Assembly (NCBI GenBank): GCA_030323885.1
Contig: CM059198.1
Span: 74,547,045-74,611,044 of the forward strand
Reading direction: 5' to 3'
DNA: 64,000 nt
From: Branchipolynoe longqiensis
Lineage: Eukaryota > Annelida > Polychaeta > Phyllodocida > Polynoidae
Made by a program: the position numbers and the translations under genes
The notes under the pieces: generated by a model
Databases searched by the model: none
What the model was told of the DNA's origin: nothing
What the model saw: the letters and a program-made list of their open reading frames with translations, nothing else
Shown here: positions 1 to 10,026 of the stretch, piece by piece
How positions within the stretch are numbered: position 1 is the stretch's first letter
How the letters are laid out: every line of letters starts with the position of its first letter

Positions 1-114
1 TATGGACATACACCCCCCATCCCCCCATCCCAACACACACTCTCTTCCCTGGTTGACCGGTCCTCTTGGAGGTGAGCTCAGTCACTAAAAGAGTGCGGCC
101 GCTGTCGTCACTAG

Positions 115-237
115 GTGCGTAAGGCTGATTTCAACTCGGACATTCACCTTCAAACCTTTGGTGTGAGCGTGTACAGCCACATGGCCGAAGTGCCGGGCAG
201 GGTGCTGTCAGCGCCCAAACTGCAGTATGGGGGGCAG
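115..237 (+). CDS. AGO2: Argonaute exon (end of L2, start of MID)
   Basis: The acceptor CACTAG precedes GTG at 115 and the donor GTAAGC follows CAG at 237. The 41 codons begin and end in phase 0. The reading VRKADFNSDIHLQTFGVSV followed by GRVLSAPKLQYGG is the conserved Argonaute stretch where the L2 linker enters the MID domain (family pattern GRVLPAPxLQYGG). The following exon continues in phase 0 with [15 protein letters not shown], as in other AGO proteins. This is the most 5' exon I can identify; the preceding 114 bases did not yield a convincing further exon, so upstream coding sequence lies outside the window. The GC-rich exon contrasts with the repetitive intron after it. Confidence 0.9.
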
Positions 238-296
238 GTAAGCGCAGTGTGCGGTGCTCCCCGTCCAGGCTTTCCCGAATGAAACCAGAGCGAGGC

Positions 297-1885
297 TGCG
301 ATGGCTGCTGTTACTGCTGTGGTTGTAGCCGCTGCAGCTACTGTGGCTGCTGTTACAGCTGTGGCCATAGCCTCTGCAGCTACAATGGCTGCTGATACAG
401 ATGTGGCCGTAACAGCTACAGTGGCTGCTGTTACAGCTGTGGCCGTAGCCTCTGCAGCTACAATGGCTGCTGTTACAGCTGTGGCCATAGCCTCTGCAGC
501 TACAATGGCTGCTGTTACAGATGTGGCTGTAACTGCTGCAGCTACAGTGGATGCTGTTACAGAGGTGGCTGTAGCTGCTGCAGCTACAGTGGCTGCTGTT
601 ACAGATGTGGCTGTAGCTGCTGCAGCTACAGTGGCTGCTGTTACAGATGTGGCCATAGCTGCTGCAGCTACAGTGGCTGCTGTTACAGCTGTGGCCGTAG
701 CTGCTGCAGCTACAGTGGCTGCTGTTACAGATGTGGCCATAGCTGCTGCAGCTACAGTGGCTGCTCTTACAGCTGTGGCCGTAGCTGCTGCAGCTACAGT
801 GGCTGCTCTTACAGCTGTGGCCATAGCTGCTGCAGCTACAGTGGCTGCTGTTACAGATGTGGCCATAGCTGCTGCAGCTACAGTGGCTGCTGTTACAGAT
901 GTGGCCATAGCTGCTGCAGCTACAGTGGCTGCTGTTACAGATGTGGCCATAGCTGCTGCAGCTACAGTCGCTGCTGTTACAGTTGTGGCCATAGCTGCTG
1001 CAGCTACAGTCGCTGCTGTTACAGATGTGGCCATAGCTGCTGCAGCTACAGTGGCTGCTGTTACAGCTGTGGCCATAGCTGCTGCAGCTACAGTCGCTGC
1101 TGTTACAGATGTGGCCATAGCTGCTGCAGCTACAGTGGCTGCTGTTACAGCTGTGGGCATAGCTGCTGCAGCTACATTGGCTGCTGTTACAGATGTGGCC
1201 ATAGCTGCTGCAGCTACAGTGGCTGCTGTTACAGATGTGGCCATAGCTGCTGCAGCTACAGTGGCTGCTGTTACAGCTGTGGCCATAGCTGCTGCAGCTA
1301 CAGTGGCTGCTGTTACAGCTGTGTGGCCATAGCTGCTGCAGCTACAGTCGCTGCTGTTACAGATGTGGCCATAGCTGCTGCAGCTACAGTGGCTGCTGTT
1401 ACAGCTGTGGCCATAGCTGCTGCAGCTACACTGGCTGCTGTTACAGCTGTGGCCATAGCTGCTGCAGCTGCAGTGGCTGCTGTCACAGCTGTGGCCGTAG
1501 CCTCTAGCTACAGTGGCTGCTGTTACAGCTGTGGCTGTAGCCTCTGCAGCTACAGTGGCTGCTCTTACAGCTGTGGCTGTAGCTGCTGCAGCTACAGTGG
1601 CTGCTGTTACAGCTGTGGCCATAGCTGTTGCAGCTACACTGGCTGATGTTACAGATGTGGCTATGGTAGCTGTGACCATAGCCGCTGCAGCTATGATGGC
1701 TGCTGTTACAGCTGTGGTCGTACCTGCTGGGGCCACGATGGTAACTGTTCCAGTTGTGGCCATAGTTAATAAGACCACGGTGGCTGCAGCTCTAACTGCT
1801 GTGGTTGTGGTGGTTGCTGTTACAGCTGCAGCCACAGATGCTGTTGCAGATGCTGCTGTTGTTGCAGATGCTCCTGCAGCTGCTA
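297..1885. repeat. 42-bp minisatellite, about 37 copies, in Argonaute intron
   Basis: A GC-rich unit of about 42 bp (core GCTGCAGCTACAGTGGCTGC, then TGTTACAGCTGTGGCCATA) is repeated with point variants from about 60 bp past the donor at 238. The unit equals 14 codons and has no stop in several frames. It therefore gives long open frames on both strands (Ala/Thr/Val-rich on both, with some Ser/Cys/Gly-rich stretches). These are spurious: the composition is purely repeat-driven and the array sits inside an intron between two in-phase Argonaute exons. Confidence 0.9.
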
Positions 1886-2435
1886 CACACGACATGGCTT
1901 CCGGCCTCCATTTTGAGTTTAACAAATCATGTTATTATTGCCAAATGCAGTATTTCCGTACTTTTTCGTAATTACTTTGCAATGAGGACTTTTCCAAGGG
2001 GGCCGCTTCTTGGTGGATTTCCCCCTCTAAAAATTGTTTAATTTTTTTTGCTAACATTTGAGTAGTTTTTGTGTGAAGCTCCTTAATTCCGACGGGGGAA
2101 AATCGGGCTCTCCTGACGGATTGGCTGATAAACCTGAATAAATTTTCACTTAAAAATAAAAATTGAAGCAATTCTCATTCCTAGTTACTCTGCCAACCAA
2201 AATGTGTACTTCCACAACTATGGAGGTAGGCCATGTCGTAGGTAGAGCTGTGTATGCACTGAACATCCTCCCAGCATCGCAGCAGCGTGCCCTCGGAGTA
2301 GAACTCCGCTTTGAATTGTCCCACAGTGCTCTCCGCTCTCTCCCGTGTGCAGAAATCTCACTAGAGCTTATGGGTTTCTGTAGTGTTGTTGGTTAACAAA
2401 TGCAAAATTTACAGGGAGCCCACTTTCTGTGTGGC
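1886..2435. other. Unassigned intronic sequence
   Basis: AT-rich Argonaute intron sequence between the minisatellite and the first SINE remnant. I see no exon, RNA gene or clear repeat structure in it. Confidence 0.6.
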
Positions 2436-2600
2436 GGTCGTGAGCTTGAAACCCCGGCCGAGCCAAATCAAAGACTTAAGCAATTTATACTTGCCGCTAC
2501 CTTACCTGGCGCTCCGCGTCACTAGAATGGGACAAGGAACAGTGGAAATGAGGATGTTGAAATGTCAATATTTGAAATTTCCCTTGCTTAATCAATGAGT
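2436..2600 (+). repeat. SINE-B remnant (short-tail type)
   Basis: The body of the tRNA-derived SINE (CAAAGACTTA, CTTGCCGCTACC, TGGCGCTCCG) lacks the 5' tRNA-like head. It ends with the short-tail module (GGAACAGTGGAAATGAGGA ... CCCTTGCTTAATCAATGAG) that is shared with the copies at 17665, 40958, 52605 and 58496. Confidence 0.7.
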
Positions 2601-2659
2601 ATATCAAGTAAAATGTTACAAAGTTGATTAAATTGTTGGAAGGGTTCTTACATTTTAGG

Positions 2660-2997
2660 ACCAGACGGGATTGCTAAATGAGTTAGAGCGTCCATCTCCC
2701 GTGCTGGTAGATCGAGGGGTCGTGGGTTCAAACCCTGGTCGAGTCAAACCAATGACTTGAAAATTTATACTTGTCGCTTCCTAGCCAGGCGCTCGTCATT
2801 ATTAGAACATGGCAAGGATGGGTGTGCTCAGTGTCAGGATAATGTGACTGAGTGGGATACCAGGTCATGGTGCCGGTGGCCTGGTTTCCCAATGGGACAG
2901 CACTATAAATTCACCATGAGTGCGCACTGTCACAAGTCGGTACTCGTCCTGATATGACCTTAGATGTTGCTAGGACGTAAAACAACAACAAACAAAC
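2660..2997 (+). mobile_element. tRNA-derived SINE-A, full length
   Basis: The tRNA-like head has a degenerate A box near 2672 (GGGATTGCTAAATGAGTT) and a B box GGTTCAAACCC near 2725. The conserved body follows (GTCAAACCAATGACTT, ACTTGTCGCTTCCTAGCC). The long-tail module follows that (CAGTGTCAGGATAATGTGAC ... GACCTTAGATGTTGCTAGGA) and the element ends in a CAA/CAAA-rich tail. It is a Pol III-type retroposon with no coding capacity and is mobilised by a partner LINE (family knowledge). At least ten more copies or fragments occur in the window. Confidence 0.88.
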
Positions 2998-3477
2998 TCT
3001 TACATTTTACAATGTCAGTTCAATAGAATGCTAAATCGGCGCGATCAATGACCAATTTGACATTTCTGATGATTTCTGGAAATATTCTACTCGAAGGAAA
3101 AGCCTGTCAGGTGGTATTTTGGTGAGATGGGGTGGGGGGTGGGGTTTATGATTTTTAATTAGTGACTCCCGAATCCTCCCGAATCTCATCCCGTTCAATA
3201 AGACATATTTCAAAGTGGTTGTGTTTGACAAAGTTCGAGACATTTTGTCCCCTTGAATTGAAAAGTGTGAAAATTGAGCCGTATCCTGACTACCAGACTA
3301 AACCTGTGGTGAGCCTTAATTTATAATATGTTTGACCTCTGGGGTCATTTTCAATTTTACAACTGTTTTAATTGCATGTTTCAGCCTATTTTAACTTCCC
3401 TAGTCTTATGTCTTTGAGTTTCTGTAATCTTTTAATATTTTCCTCTCATTTTCTTCTTTTTTTTTTTTAGATAGACA

Positions 3478-3835
3478 TGTCATGTGATCATTATACTCTA
3501 CCTTACAATATCAGGTTGATCATTATGATTGACCTTACACTAGCAGGATGATCATTATGATTGACCTTACACTATCAGATTGATCATTATGATTGACCTT
3601 ACACTATCAGGTTGATCATTATGATTGACCTTACAATATCAGGTTGATCATTAATGATTGACCTTACAATATCAGGTTGATCATTAATGATTGACCTTAC
3701 AATATCAGGATGATCATTATGATTGACCTTACAATATCAGGTTGATCATTAATGATTGACCTTACAATATCAGGTTGGTCATTATGATTGACCTTACACT
3801 ATCAGGTTGATCATTATAATGTACCTTACTCAAGT
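3478..3835. repeat. 32-33-bp minisatellite, about 11 copies
   Basis: Units of the form ATCAGGTTGATCATTATGAT + TGACCTTACACT are repeated head to tail. Some units have an extra A (ATTAATGAT), giving 33 bp. The array lies in the Argonaute intron. Confidence 0.9.
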
Positions 3836-3857
3836 TTAAATTAACTTTTATTTAAAA

Positions 3858-4139
3858 TAGATAACGTAGGAGATATTTGAAGTGTAAACATGCTATATTA
3901 ATTTTGGCGTGCTTGTTACAACGCTAACATTACAGGCTCGGTAACAGGTTCTATTTTTTTTTTTTTTTAATTGAGGCTGTATTTATACTGTCTATTAAAT
4001 TGACTTAGTGTGCCCTTATGTACAGCGCCATGTGTTTAATAAGTGCACCAGTATGTGAGCTGGATATGTAGAATCAAATCTAGATACCTGTTTTGGTTTC
4101 GAAATGTGATATACTTTCATCGGACTATGCAGCTTTAAC
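3858..4139 (-). mobile_element. MITE of the TTAAAGCTGCATAGTCCGAT family
   Basis: The right end reads CATCGGACTATGCAGCTTTAA, and internal blocks (GTAGAATCAAATCTAGATA, GTTTAATAAGTGCACCAGTA, GGCGTGCTTGTTACAACGCT) match, inverted, the copies at 25436-25757 and 29267-29623. The left terminal repeat is decayed. It is non-coding. Confidence 0.75.
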
Positions 4140-4556
4140 CAAGATTTTATTTTTAATTTCAAGGAATTTCTACTATTTTCGGTGTTCAATTTCATGTCAA
4201 ATATAAATTGTCGGCTGCCTGATGTAATAATGCATTGAACTCAGCAAATAATTAATCCATAACTTGGGTCCAATGTACTTCTGTACGACTGCGTTATTTA
4301 TAATAATGGAGGTATTGAATGCACTTATGTGTTGCTAAGCAACCCCTGCGAGGATTCATATTAGGCAAATTGGGGGAAAGACAGGTTCGCTTTATTTTTG
4401 TAGCGTTGAATCAAACCCACCTCAGTCAATCAATACGCAGGCCTTGTCAAATGGTGCTTCGTGAATACGAGTTGCTGTGTCAAGTGCTACTTTATGCCTG
4501 TAGTTGATTGTTCTAGGCTACGATATAACTGAAACTGCTCCTTTCGGGTATTACAG

Positions 4557-4690
4557 ACCAAAGCTCAGGTGGTGCCGAACCAGGGTGTCTGGGACATGCG
4601 GGGCAAACAGCTGTACCAGGGCATCCAGATACGCGTCTGGGCAATCGCCTGCTTCGCACCGCAACGAACCGTGGGTGAGGAGGCGCTCAG
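4557..4690 (+). CDS. AGO2: Argonaute exon (MID domain)
   Basis: The acceptor is GGTATTACAG before 4557 and the donor is CAG|GTCAGT after 4690. The exon starts in phase 0 and leaves two bases of an Arg codon. It reads [18 protein letters not shown] and then [13 protein letters not shown], the signature start of the MID domain (family pattern GVWDMRxKQF...WAIACFAPQ). The Arg codon is completed by the first base of the exon at 5831. The 134-bp length and both junction phases fit the downstream frame. Confidence 0.93.
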
Positions 4691-4794
4691 GTCAGTACAA
4701 TGCGTTCATTTCGGGTACACTTAGTGCACCATATGATTTGCGAAAAGCGATAGGAATGCAATCGATGTAATAATTCAAAGGCGGGCGAACCTGC

Positions 4795-4846
4795 GAGGAC
4801 AACCCATGACTATATGTTGCCGGGATGTAAAACCCCAACAAACAAT
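4795..4846 (+). repeat. SINE-A 3'-tail fragment
   Basis: Contains GACTATATGTTGCCGGGATG followed by TAAAACCCCAACAAACAA, matching only the last 50 bp of SINE-A. This is a typical 5'-truncated copy. Confidence 0.6.
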
Positions 4847-4929
4847 TTTTTTAATTTATGTTCCATACAAAAAGGCGAGATCTAGAAACTGCTTCCGTCT
4901 CTTGTGAAGGAACCATATATTATATACAA

Positions 4930-5260
4930 GACGGGACGTGGTGGCCGAATCGGTCAGAGCACAGACTTCTGCGAACGGTCAGGGGTTTGAAACCTGGCCA
5001 AGTCAAACCAATGACGTACAAAATTGATACTTGTCGCTACCTAGCCTGGCGCTCGTCATTAATAGGATAGGGCAAGGAGTGGTTAGCTCAGTGTCCGGAT
5101 AATATGACCGATCGGGATATTGGTTCATGGTGCCGGTGGCCTCATTTCCCAGTGGGGCAGCACTATAAAGTCACCATGAGTCCACACTGTCAAAAGTCAG
5201 TACCCGTCCTGATATGACCTTAGATGTTGCCAGTATGTAAAACTCAAACAACCAACCAAC
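4930..5260 (+). mobile_element. tRNA-derived SINE-A, full length
   Basis: The head GGGACGTGGTGGCCGAATCGG contains an A-box-like TGGCCGAATCGG. The B-box-like GGTTTGAAACC, the conserved CAAACCAATGACGTACAAA body and the long tail ending AAACTCAAACAACCAACCAAC follow. Confidence 0.85.
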
Positions 5261-5285
5261 TCGATTTTATTGCAAATTATAATGG

Positions 5286-5680
5286 AGTAGTACCAAAGAC
5301 CCTATAATACTAGGCTCACTCCCTATCTCTCCCATGGTAATGTAAATTTCGCAGTGCCACCTTGTGGTGGGTTTGATCAGCCTGGCTGCTGGTTTGTGTT
5401 TCACATGTAAACACATACAATTATATTATACATGAGATAGGTAAGTATGAATACACATCAATATGAAATTGCTATGAACAAATACACATCATCAGCATCA
5501 TCATCATCATCGCCATCATCACAAATCTTTCACATTCATATATACATTTATACATATAATATAGCACCTGTTTAACCAAGAGAACAGCCAGCGCACCGAG
5601 TGGTGGGTTTGATCATTTTGATTACACAGTACAGGCTGAGTGAGCCGTCTTAGTATTATAGGGTCTTTGGTAGTACCTTA
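5286..5680. mobile_element. MITE with ACCAAAGACCCTATAATACTA terminal inverted repeats
   Basis: The left end GTACCAAAGACCCTATAATA pairs with the right end TATTATAGGGTCTTTGGTAC near 5654-5676. Subterminal GAGCCTAGT/AGTGAGCC and GGTGGGTTTGATCA motifs occur near both ends. The interior includes a short CATCAT microsatellite (5487-5518). It is non-coding. A collapsed remnant of the same terminal repeat occurs at 59274-59312. Confidence 0.8.
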
Positions 5681-5830
5681 CTTCATTTTGGGCTAGACAT
5701 GATATTAGTTACATCGGGAAAATGTAAGGCATGGGGGCCTAAATAATTTAATTTCTGACATTAAAGGGCCTTAAATCTAATCGCTGAAAATGTGTGTGGA
5801 CCCTGTGTGATTATTGCTGTTCCCTTCCAG

Positions 5831-6015
5831 AAACTTCACCCAGCAATTACAGCGTATCTCTAATGATGCGGGGATGCCGATCATGGGCCAGCCGTGCTTC
5901 TGTAAGTACGCGACTGGGCCCGACCAGGTGGAGCCCATGTTCCGCTACCTCAAGAACACATACGCCGGGCTCCAACTGATTGTCGTCGTCCTGCCCGGCA
6001 AGACGCCCGTCTATG
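5831..6015 (+). CDS. AGO2: Argonaute exon (MID domain core)
   Basis: The acceptor is CCCTTCCAG before 5831 and the donor is TATG|GTGAGC after 6015. The sequence reads [19 protein letters not shown], then [40 protein letters not shown] and VY. This is highly conserved MID sequence. The Tyr of TPVY corresponds to the base-stacking Tyr529 of human AGO2 that grips the guide 5' nucleotide. It ends after the first base of an Ala codon, finished by the next exon. Confidence 0.96.
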
Positions 6016-6093
6016 GTGAGCCGACCTGTGCGCCCTCCATATTCTTGCGTACTTGTTACAGAATCGAGCACTGAATACAGAAATACACATTTG

Positions 6094-6412
6094 TTTGTTT
6101 CATTACGGAATCACCATTTAAGTTTTTTTTATTTAACTATACAATATTATAATATCGTACATTGTGTTGTCTTTGTTGTTGGATGTGTGGAAAGTTTGCC
6201 TGTTTCATTAAGGAATCACCATTTAAATTTTTTTTATTTAACAATACAATATTTTAATATTGTACATTGCGTTGTCTTTGTTGTCGGATGTGTGGAAAGT
6301 TTGCCTGTTTCATTACGGAATCACCATTTAATTTTTTTTTATTTAACAATACAATATTTTAATATCGTACATTGCGTTGTCTTTGTTGTCGGAGGTGTGG
6401 AAAGTTTGCCTG
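6094..6412. repeat. Three-copy tandem repeat, about 105 bp
   Basis: Three near-identical units begin with TGTTTCATTACGGAATCACC (or ...AAGG...) and end GTGTGGAAAGTTTGCC, at about 6096, 6201 and 6305. The array is intronic. A 148-codon open frame through it reflects the repetition and shows no family resemblance. Confidence 0.85.
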
Positions 6413-6555
6413 TGAATATTATGTAATTGTTTATTTTTCACGGTGGAAGTGTTATTGAAAGTCATTTGAGAATACTGAAGATAGCTTTGACAATACTGAA
6501 AGCTGGGACATCCTGTACGCAGGTATGAGTGAGTCGTCCCAACTGCACTCTTCGA

Positions 6556-6893
6556 TACCAGGCGGGATGGCCGAATGAGTTGGGCATCTGTCTCTCATTT
6601 TGGTAGATCGTGGGATTCGAACCCACGGGTTCAAACCCTGGTCGAGTCAAACCAATGACTTTAAAATGTATACTTGTCGCTTCCTAGCCTGGTGCTCGGC
6701 ATTATTAGGATACGGCAAGAACCAGTTAGCTCAGTGTCAGGATAATGTGACTGAAGGGGATATCAGGTCATGGTGCTGGCAGCTTGGTTGCTGAGTGGGG
6801 TAGCACTATAAAGTTGCCATGGGTGCGCACTGTCACAAGTCGGTGCCCGTACTGATATGACCTTAGATGTTTGGACATAAAACGACAAACAAC
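6556..6893 (+). mobile_element. tRNA-derived SINE-A, full length
   Basis: The head GGCGGGATGGCCGAATGAGT carries a good A box. GGGATTCGAACCCACGGGTT with a second GGTTCAAACCC gives a duplicated B-box segment. The standard body and long tail follow, ending ACATAAAACGACAAACAAC. Confidence 0.88.
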
Positions 6894-6977
6894 ATGGCGA
6901 ATAATATGTTGCCTAGTATCTATAACTCATGGTTGTATACTTGTTTCGGTTCAGGCAGCCCAAACTGTTGGAGATAG

Positions 6978-7298
6978 CAGGGATGAAAGATCTCCTCGAT
7001 TCCGCGGATTTCCAGGATTTTTCAATCCCGCAGCACCATCAGCGTATACTACTAATATGTTGTGCTGACGCTGCAGCACTATCAGCGTACATTACTAATA
7101 TTAATAAATGCTCCAAGCGTCGCAGCACTATCAGCGTACACTACTAATACATGCTTCAAACGGTGCAGGACTTTCAGCGTATACCAATATATTTGAAACC
7201 CGACTTCCGGGAATTTTCCCCGATTCCCTGACAATGCTAAGCCTATGGGAGAATATCAGCATTTCCGCTTTTTTTCCCGGAGACCACTTTCATCCCTG
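6978..7298. mobile_element. MITE with CAGGGATGAAAG ends and internal tandem repeat
   Basis: CAGGGATGAAAG at the left pairs with CTTTCATCCCTG at the right. Inside are about four copies of a roughly 45-50-bp unit containing GCAGCACTATCAGCGTACA and CTACTAATA. Related elements without the internal array occur at 52075-52229 and 62135-62292. Confidence 0.7.
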
Positions 7299-7392
7299 TA
7301 ATAGCCAGGTCAGTCTCCATGGTAACTCTCCGCTCCAAATCTGTAAATAGCCACCACATGGTCAGAAAACACATTGTGCCACTCAGTCAGTG

Positions 7393-7466
7393 TCCTGGTC
7401 CCCCCCCCCCGTCCTGATATGACCTTAGATGGTGCCAGGAGGTAAAACCCCAACAACCAACCAACC
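7393..7466 (+). repeat. SINE-A 3'-tail fragment
   Basis: Contains GTCCTGATATGACCTTAGAT, GGTGCCAGGAGGTAAAACCC and CAACAACCAACCAACC after a C-run. This is a truncated SINE-A 3' end. Confidence 0.65.
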
Positions 7467-7756
7467 TGAGAGGCAGGCACAGGCTGTGTGACCCCGTGAC
7501 CTCCTGACTGCTTTCAAATGACCCATTTAAGTCACTCCTCCCACTGACTTGAGACTATAACATATGCATACCTTGTGTTTTTCGATTGTAATATGGATTA
7601 TCTCATATGCGTTTGTGAGGTCATTCAACTTCTGGATGGTAAACTGGGACAACTTGCACTTTTACAATCAACGGAATATGTCTATTGTGAAAAAATGATT
7701 TCTTTGGTCAAATGTAGATTCTTTCGAATACTAAGGGGAAATGGTGTGTGTTTCAG

Positions 7757-7916
7757 CGGAGGTAAAGCGGGTTGGTGACATCATCTTCGGACTGGCCACA
7801 CAGTGCGTCCAAGCGAAGAATGTCAACAAGACGTCACCACAAACACTGTCGAACCTCTGTCTGAAAATCAACGTGAAGCTGGGCGGCATCAACAATATCC
7901 TCCTCCCAAGCATACG
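7757..7916 (+). CDS. AGO2: Argonaute exon (MID/PIWI junction)
   Basis: The acceptor is GTGTTTCAG before 7757 and the donor is ATACG|GTAGGC after 7916. It reads [19 protein letters not shown], then [20 protein letters not shown] and [15 protein letters not shown]. Lys of AEVK, Gln of ATQCVQ and Lys of KINVK match Lys533, Gln545 and Lys570 of the human AGO2 5'-phosphate pocket. The exon ends with two bases of an Arg codon. A GGAA/GGAT microsatellite begins only a few bases after the donor. Confidence 0.95.
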
Positions 7917-7924
7917 GTAGGCAT

Positions 7925-8345
7925 GAAGGAAGGGAGCATTGGATGGGTGAAGGAAGGAAGGAAGGAAGGAAGGAAGGAAGGAAGGAAGGAAGGGGTGGAT
8001 GGATGAAGGGGGGAAGGAAGGGGTAGATGGATGAAGGGGGAAGGAAGGGATGGATGGATGGATGAAGGGGCGGATAGATGGATGAAGGGGGGAATGAAGG
8101 GATGGATGGATGAAGGGGTGGATGGATGGATGGATGAAGGGGAGATTGAAGGGAGGGAGGGAGGGATGACGGACGAAAGGAAAGAAGGGATGGGTGGATG
8201 ATGCGAGTGAGGGAGGGATGAAACGAAAGGAAGGGAGGGAGGGAATGATGAGGGGAGGGAAGGAGGAAGGAAGGACTGGATCGATGATGGAAGGAGGAAA
8301 GGAATGGATGGATGGATGAATGAATGAACAAACGAACGAACGAAT
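7925..8345. repeat. GGAA/GGAT/GAAGG microsatellite tract
   Basis: Purine-rich tetranucleotide repeats (GGAAGGAAGG, then GGATGGATGAAGGGG variants, ending GAACGAACGAACGAA) start 9 bp past the Argonaute donor. A 185-codon open frame on the opposite strand (Ser/His/Pro-rich) is a product of this repeat. Confidence 0.9.
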
Positions 8346-8529
8346 TAGAAATTGGATGGATGGTGATGGTGGTTATGTAATGGGTTGTCACATGTCAGGG
8401 GAAAATCATGGGAACCTTTTTTTTCTAGGTCAGTGAATTGTTAGTGAAAGTAGGTATTTCAGTCTGTATACACGGGTGTGTAATATGACCTGATGATTGG
8501 AGATCTCATAATGAATGAATGAATGAATG

Positions 8530-8935
8530 AATGTGTTATGGGAAATGTTTTTACATATAAATTCGTCTTGCTGCAAAGTGTGTAAATCAAGGACAAAGTC
8601 AGATGACTAGTGTGGTGGAACCCTCATTTATTTGTTATGGGCTTATGGCCGAGCAAAAAAGCCCTACCGTACATCATATAAAGCTAAAAATGGTTCAAGC
8701 GAATGGTGATTTAGGCCGGCTCGTCACTGGAAGTGACGGTGGCGCCAGCAGACCCGGAGCAAATCGTATATCATAGATGCGAATAAATAAGTAAATAATA
8801 ATAATAATAAATAATAAAATGCAGCACCGCCAAGCTACATAAATATAATTCTACATAAATTCGTCTTGCTGCAAAGTGTGTAAATCAAGGACAAAAAATC
8901 AGATGACTAGTTATGGGAGGTGTTTTTGCATATAA
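8530..8935. repeat. 80-bp direct duplication flanking a 240-bp insert
   Basis: The block TTATGGGAAATGTTTTTACA ... AAATTCGTCTTGCTGCAAAG ... TCAGATGACTAGT at about 8533-8613 recurs, partly rearranged, at about 8850-8930. Between them lies a non-coding segment with GGCTTATGGCCGAGCAAAAA and an ATA-rich stretch. It may be a local tandem duplication that took an insertion. Confidence 0.5.
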
Positions 8936-9358
8936 AGGGAAACATTGGGCCTAATGTGGGATTTAAACTTACACCTGCCATTCTACTGTATATATTATCT
9001 AAAAAGTCTTTCCACCACCCCACCCCCATACAAGTCAGTATTCATGCGTTCAAATCTTCTTCATATAACATTCGAGTTAAATAAGTGTTAATTATATTAT
9101 ATATTATATTATATTATATATCAGTTCAAATTGCACCAAAATTAGCCATTTTTCATTAACGTTAGTTCAGACACTTGAATATTAGGTTATAGTATTTATA
9201 CTGGTCAACCAAATATATTTATCTATAAAAAAAATTTAAAATTCAAATGCCATCTGAACATTCAACTTTAATTAGCATGAAATTGTCAATGTTCTGTGTG
9301 GACCTGAGAACAGTGTGGCAACGTTGTAACTGAAGCGCTGTCTGTTCGTACCCACCAG
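8936..9358. other. Unassigned AT-rich intronic sequence
   Basis: Argonaute intron with an ATATTATATT run near 9095-9122. No exon or other recognised feature is seen before the acceptor at 9358. Confidence 0.6.
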
Positions 9359-9449
9359 CCCCCAAGTGTTCAGAGAACCCGTCATCTTCCTGGGTGCTGA
9401 TGTGACACACCCGCCTGCAGGGGACCGATCCAAGCCATCCATAGCCGCC
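9359..9449 (+). CDS. AGO2: Argonaute exon (PIWI, first catalytic Asp)
   Basis: The acceptor is CCCACCAG before 9359 and the donor is GCC|GTAAGT after 9449. The first base completes an Arg codon, then 30 codons read [20 protein letters not shown] and [10 protein letters not shown]. The Asp in FLGADVTHP is the first residue of the DEDH slicer tetrad (Asp597 in human AGO2). It ends in phase 0, and the next exon continues VVGSMDAHP as expected for the family. Confidence 0.95.
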
Positions 9450-9668
9450 GTAAGTTCTTTTAATCGTCAAGGATGAGAGATCTCCACCGTTTTGCGGCTT
9501 TCCACAAGATTTCATGGCTGCTTATTTCTGATTGGTTAGTCAGTGGCGCTCGGTAATTGGCTGTTCCTGGTTGGGTTGTCCCCGATACAAGGAGTTAGAA
9601 TCGATGAAACGCGAAGGAAATTACCGGAAGTCAGGTTTCATACAGCGCTCTCCAAGCATAATCTTACA

Positions 9669-9963
9669 CCAGCCGGGATGGCCGAGTGAGTTGAGCGTTC
9701 GTCTCCCATTTTGGGAGAATATGGGATTCGAATCCACTGGTTTGGGTTTGAACCCTGGTCGAGTCAAACCAATGACTTCAAAATTTATACTTGTCACTTC
9801 CTAGCCTGGTGCTCGATATTATTAGAATAGGGCAAGGATTGCTTGGCTCTGTGTCAGGATAATGTGACTAAGTGGGATATCGGGTCATGGTGTTGGCGGC
9901 CTGGTTTCCCAGTGGAGTAGCAGTATAAAGTCGCCATGAGTGCACTGCCACAACCAACCAACC
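9669..9963 (+). mobile_element. tRNA-derived SINE-A, slightly 3'-truncated
   Basis: The head GCCGGGATGGCCGAGTGAGT and the B-box region (GGGTTTGAACCCTGGTCGAG) are clear. The body and long tail match other copies, but the GACCTTAGATG block is missing before the final CAACCAACCAACC. Confidence 0.83.
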
Positions 9964-10026
9964 ATTAAATGTATTGAGTTGTAGCTGTGTCCAAATCTGT
10001 TCAAATTGGTGTTGCGGTTATTGTAG

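Noticed and set aside
1..114. Additional upstream Argonaute exon ending near GGAG|GTGAGC at 71
   Set aside because: The donor-like site is good, but translations of the preceding 70 bases do not resemble the expected L2 sequence.
150..1925. 591-codon Ala/Thr/Val frame on the minus strand and overlapping plus-strand frames
   Set aside because: Composed of a 42-bp tandem unit with stop-free codon multiples, open on both strands, inside an Argonaute intron.
2660..2760. tRNA genes suggested by A and B boxes in many places (for example 2665, 6560, 9671, 58650)
   Set aside because: Each box pair is followed by the same SINE body and tail; the stems do not form complete tRNA cloverleaves.
7834..8391. 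185-codon frame rich in Ser/His/Pro
   Set aside because: Translation of a GGAA/GGAT microsatellite on the opposite strand of an Argonaute exon and its intron.
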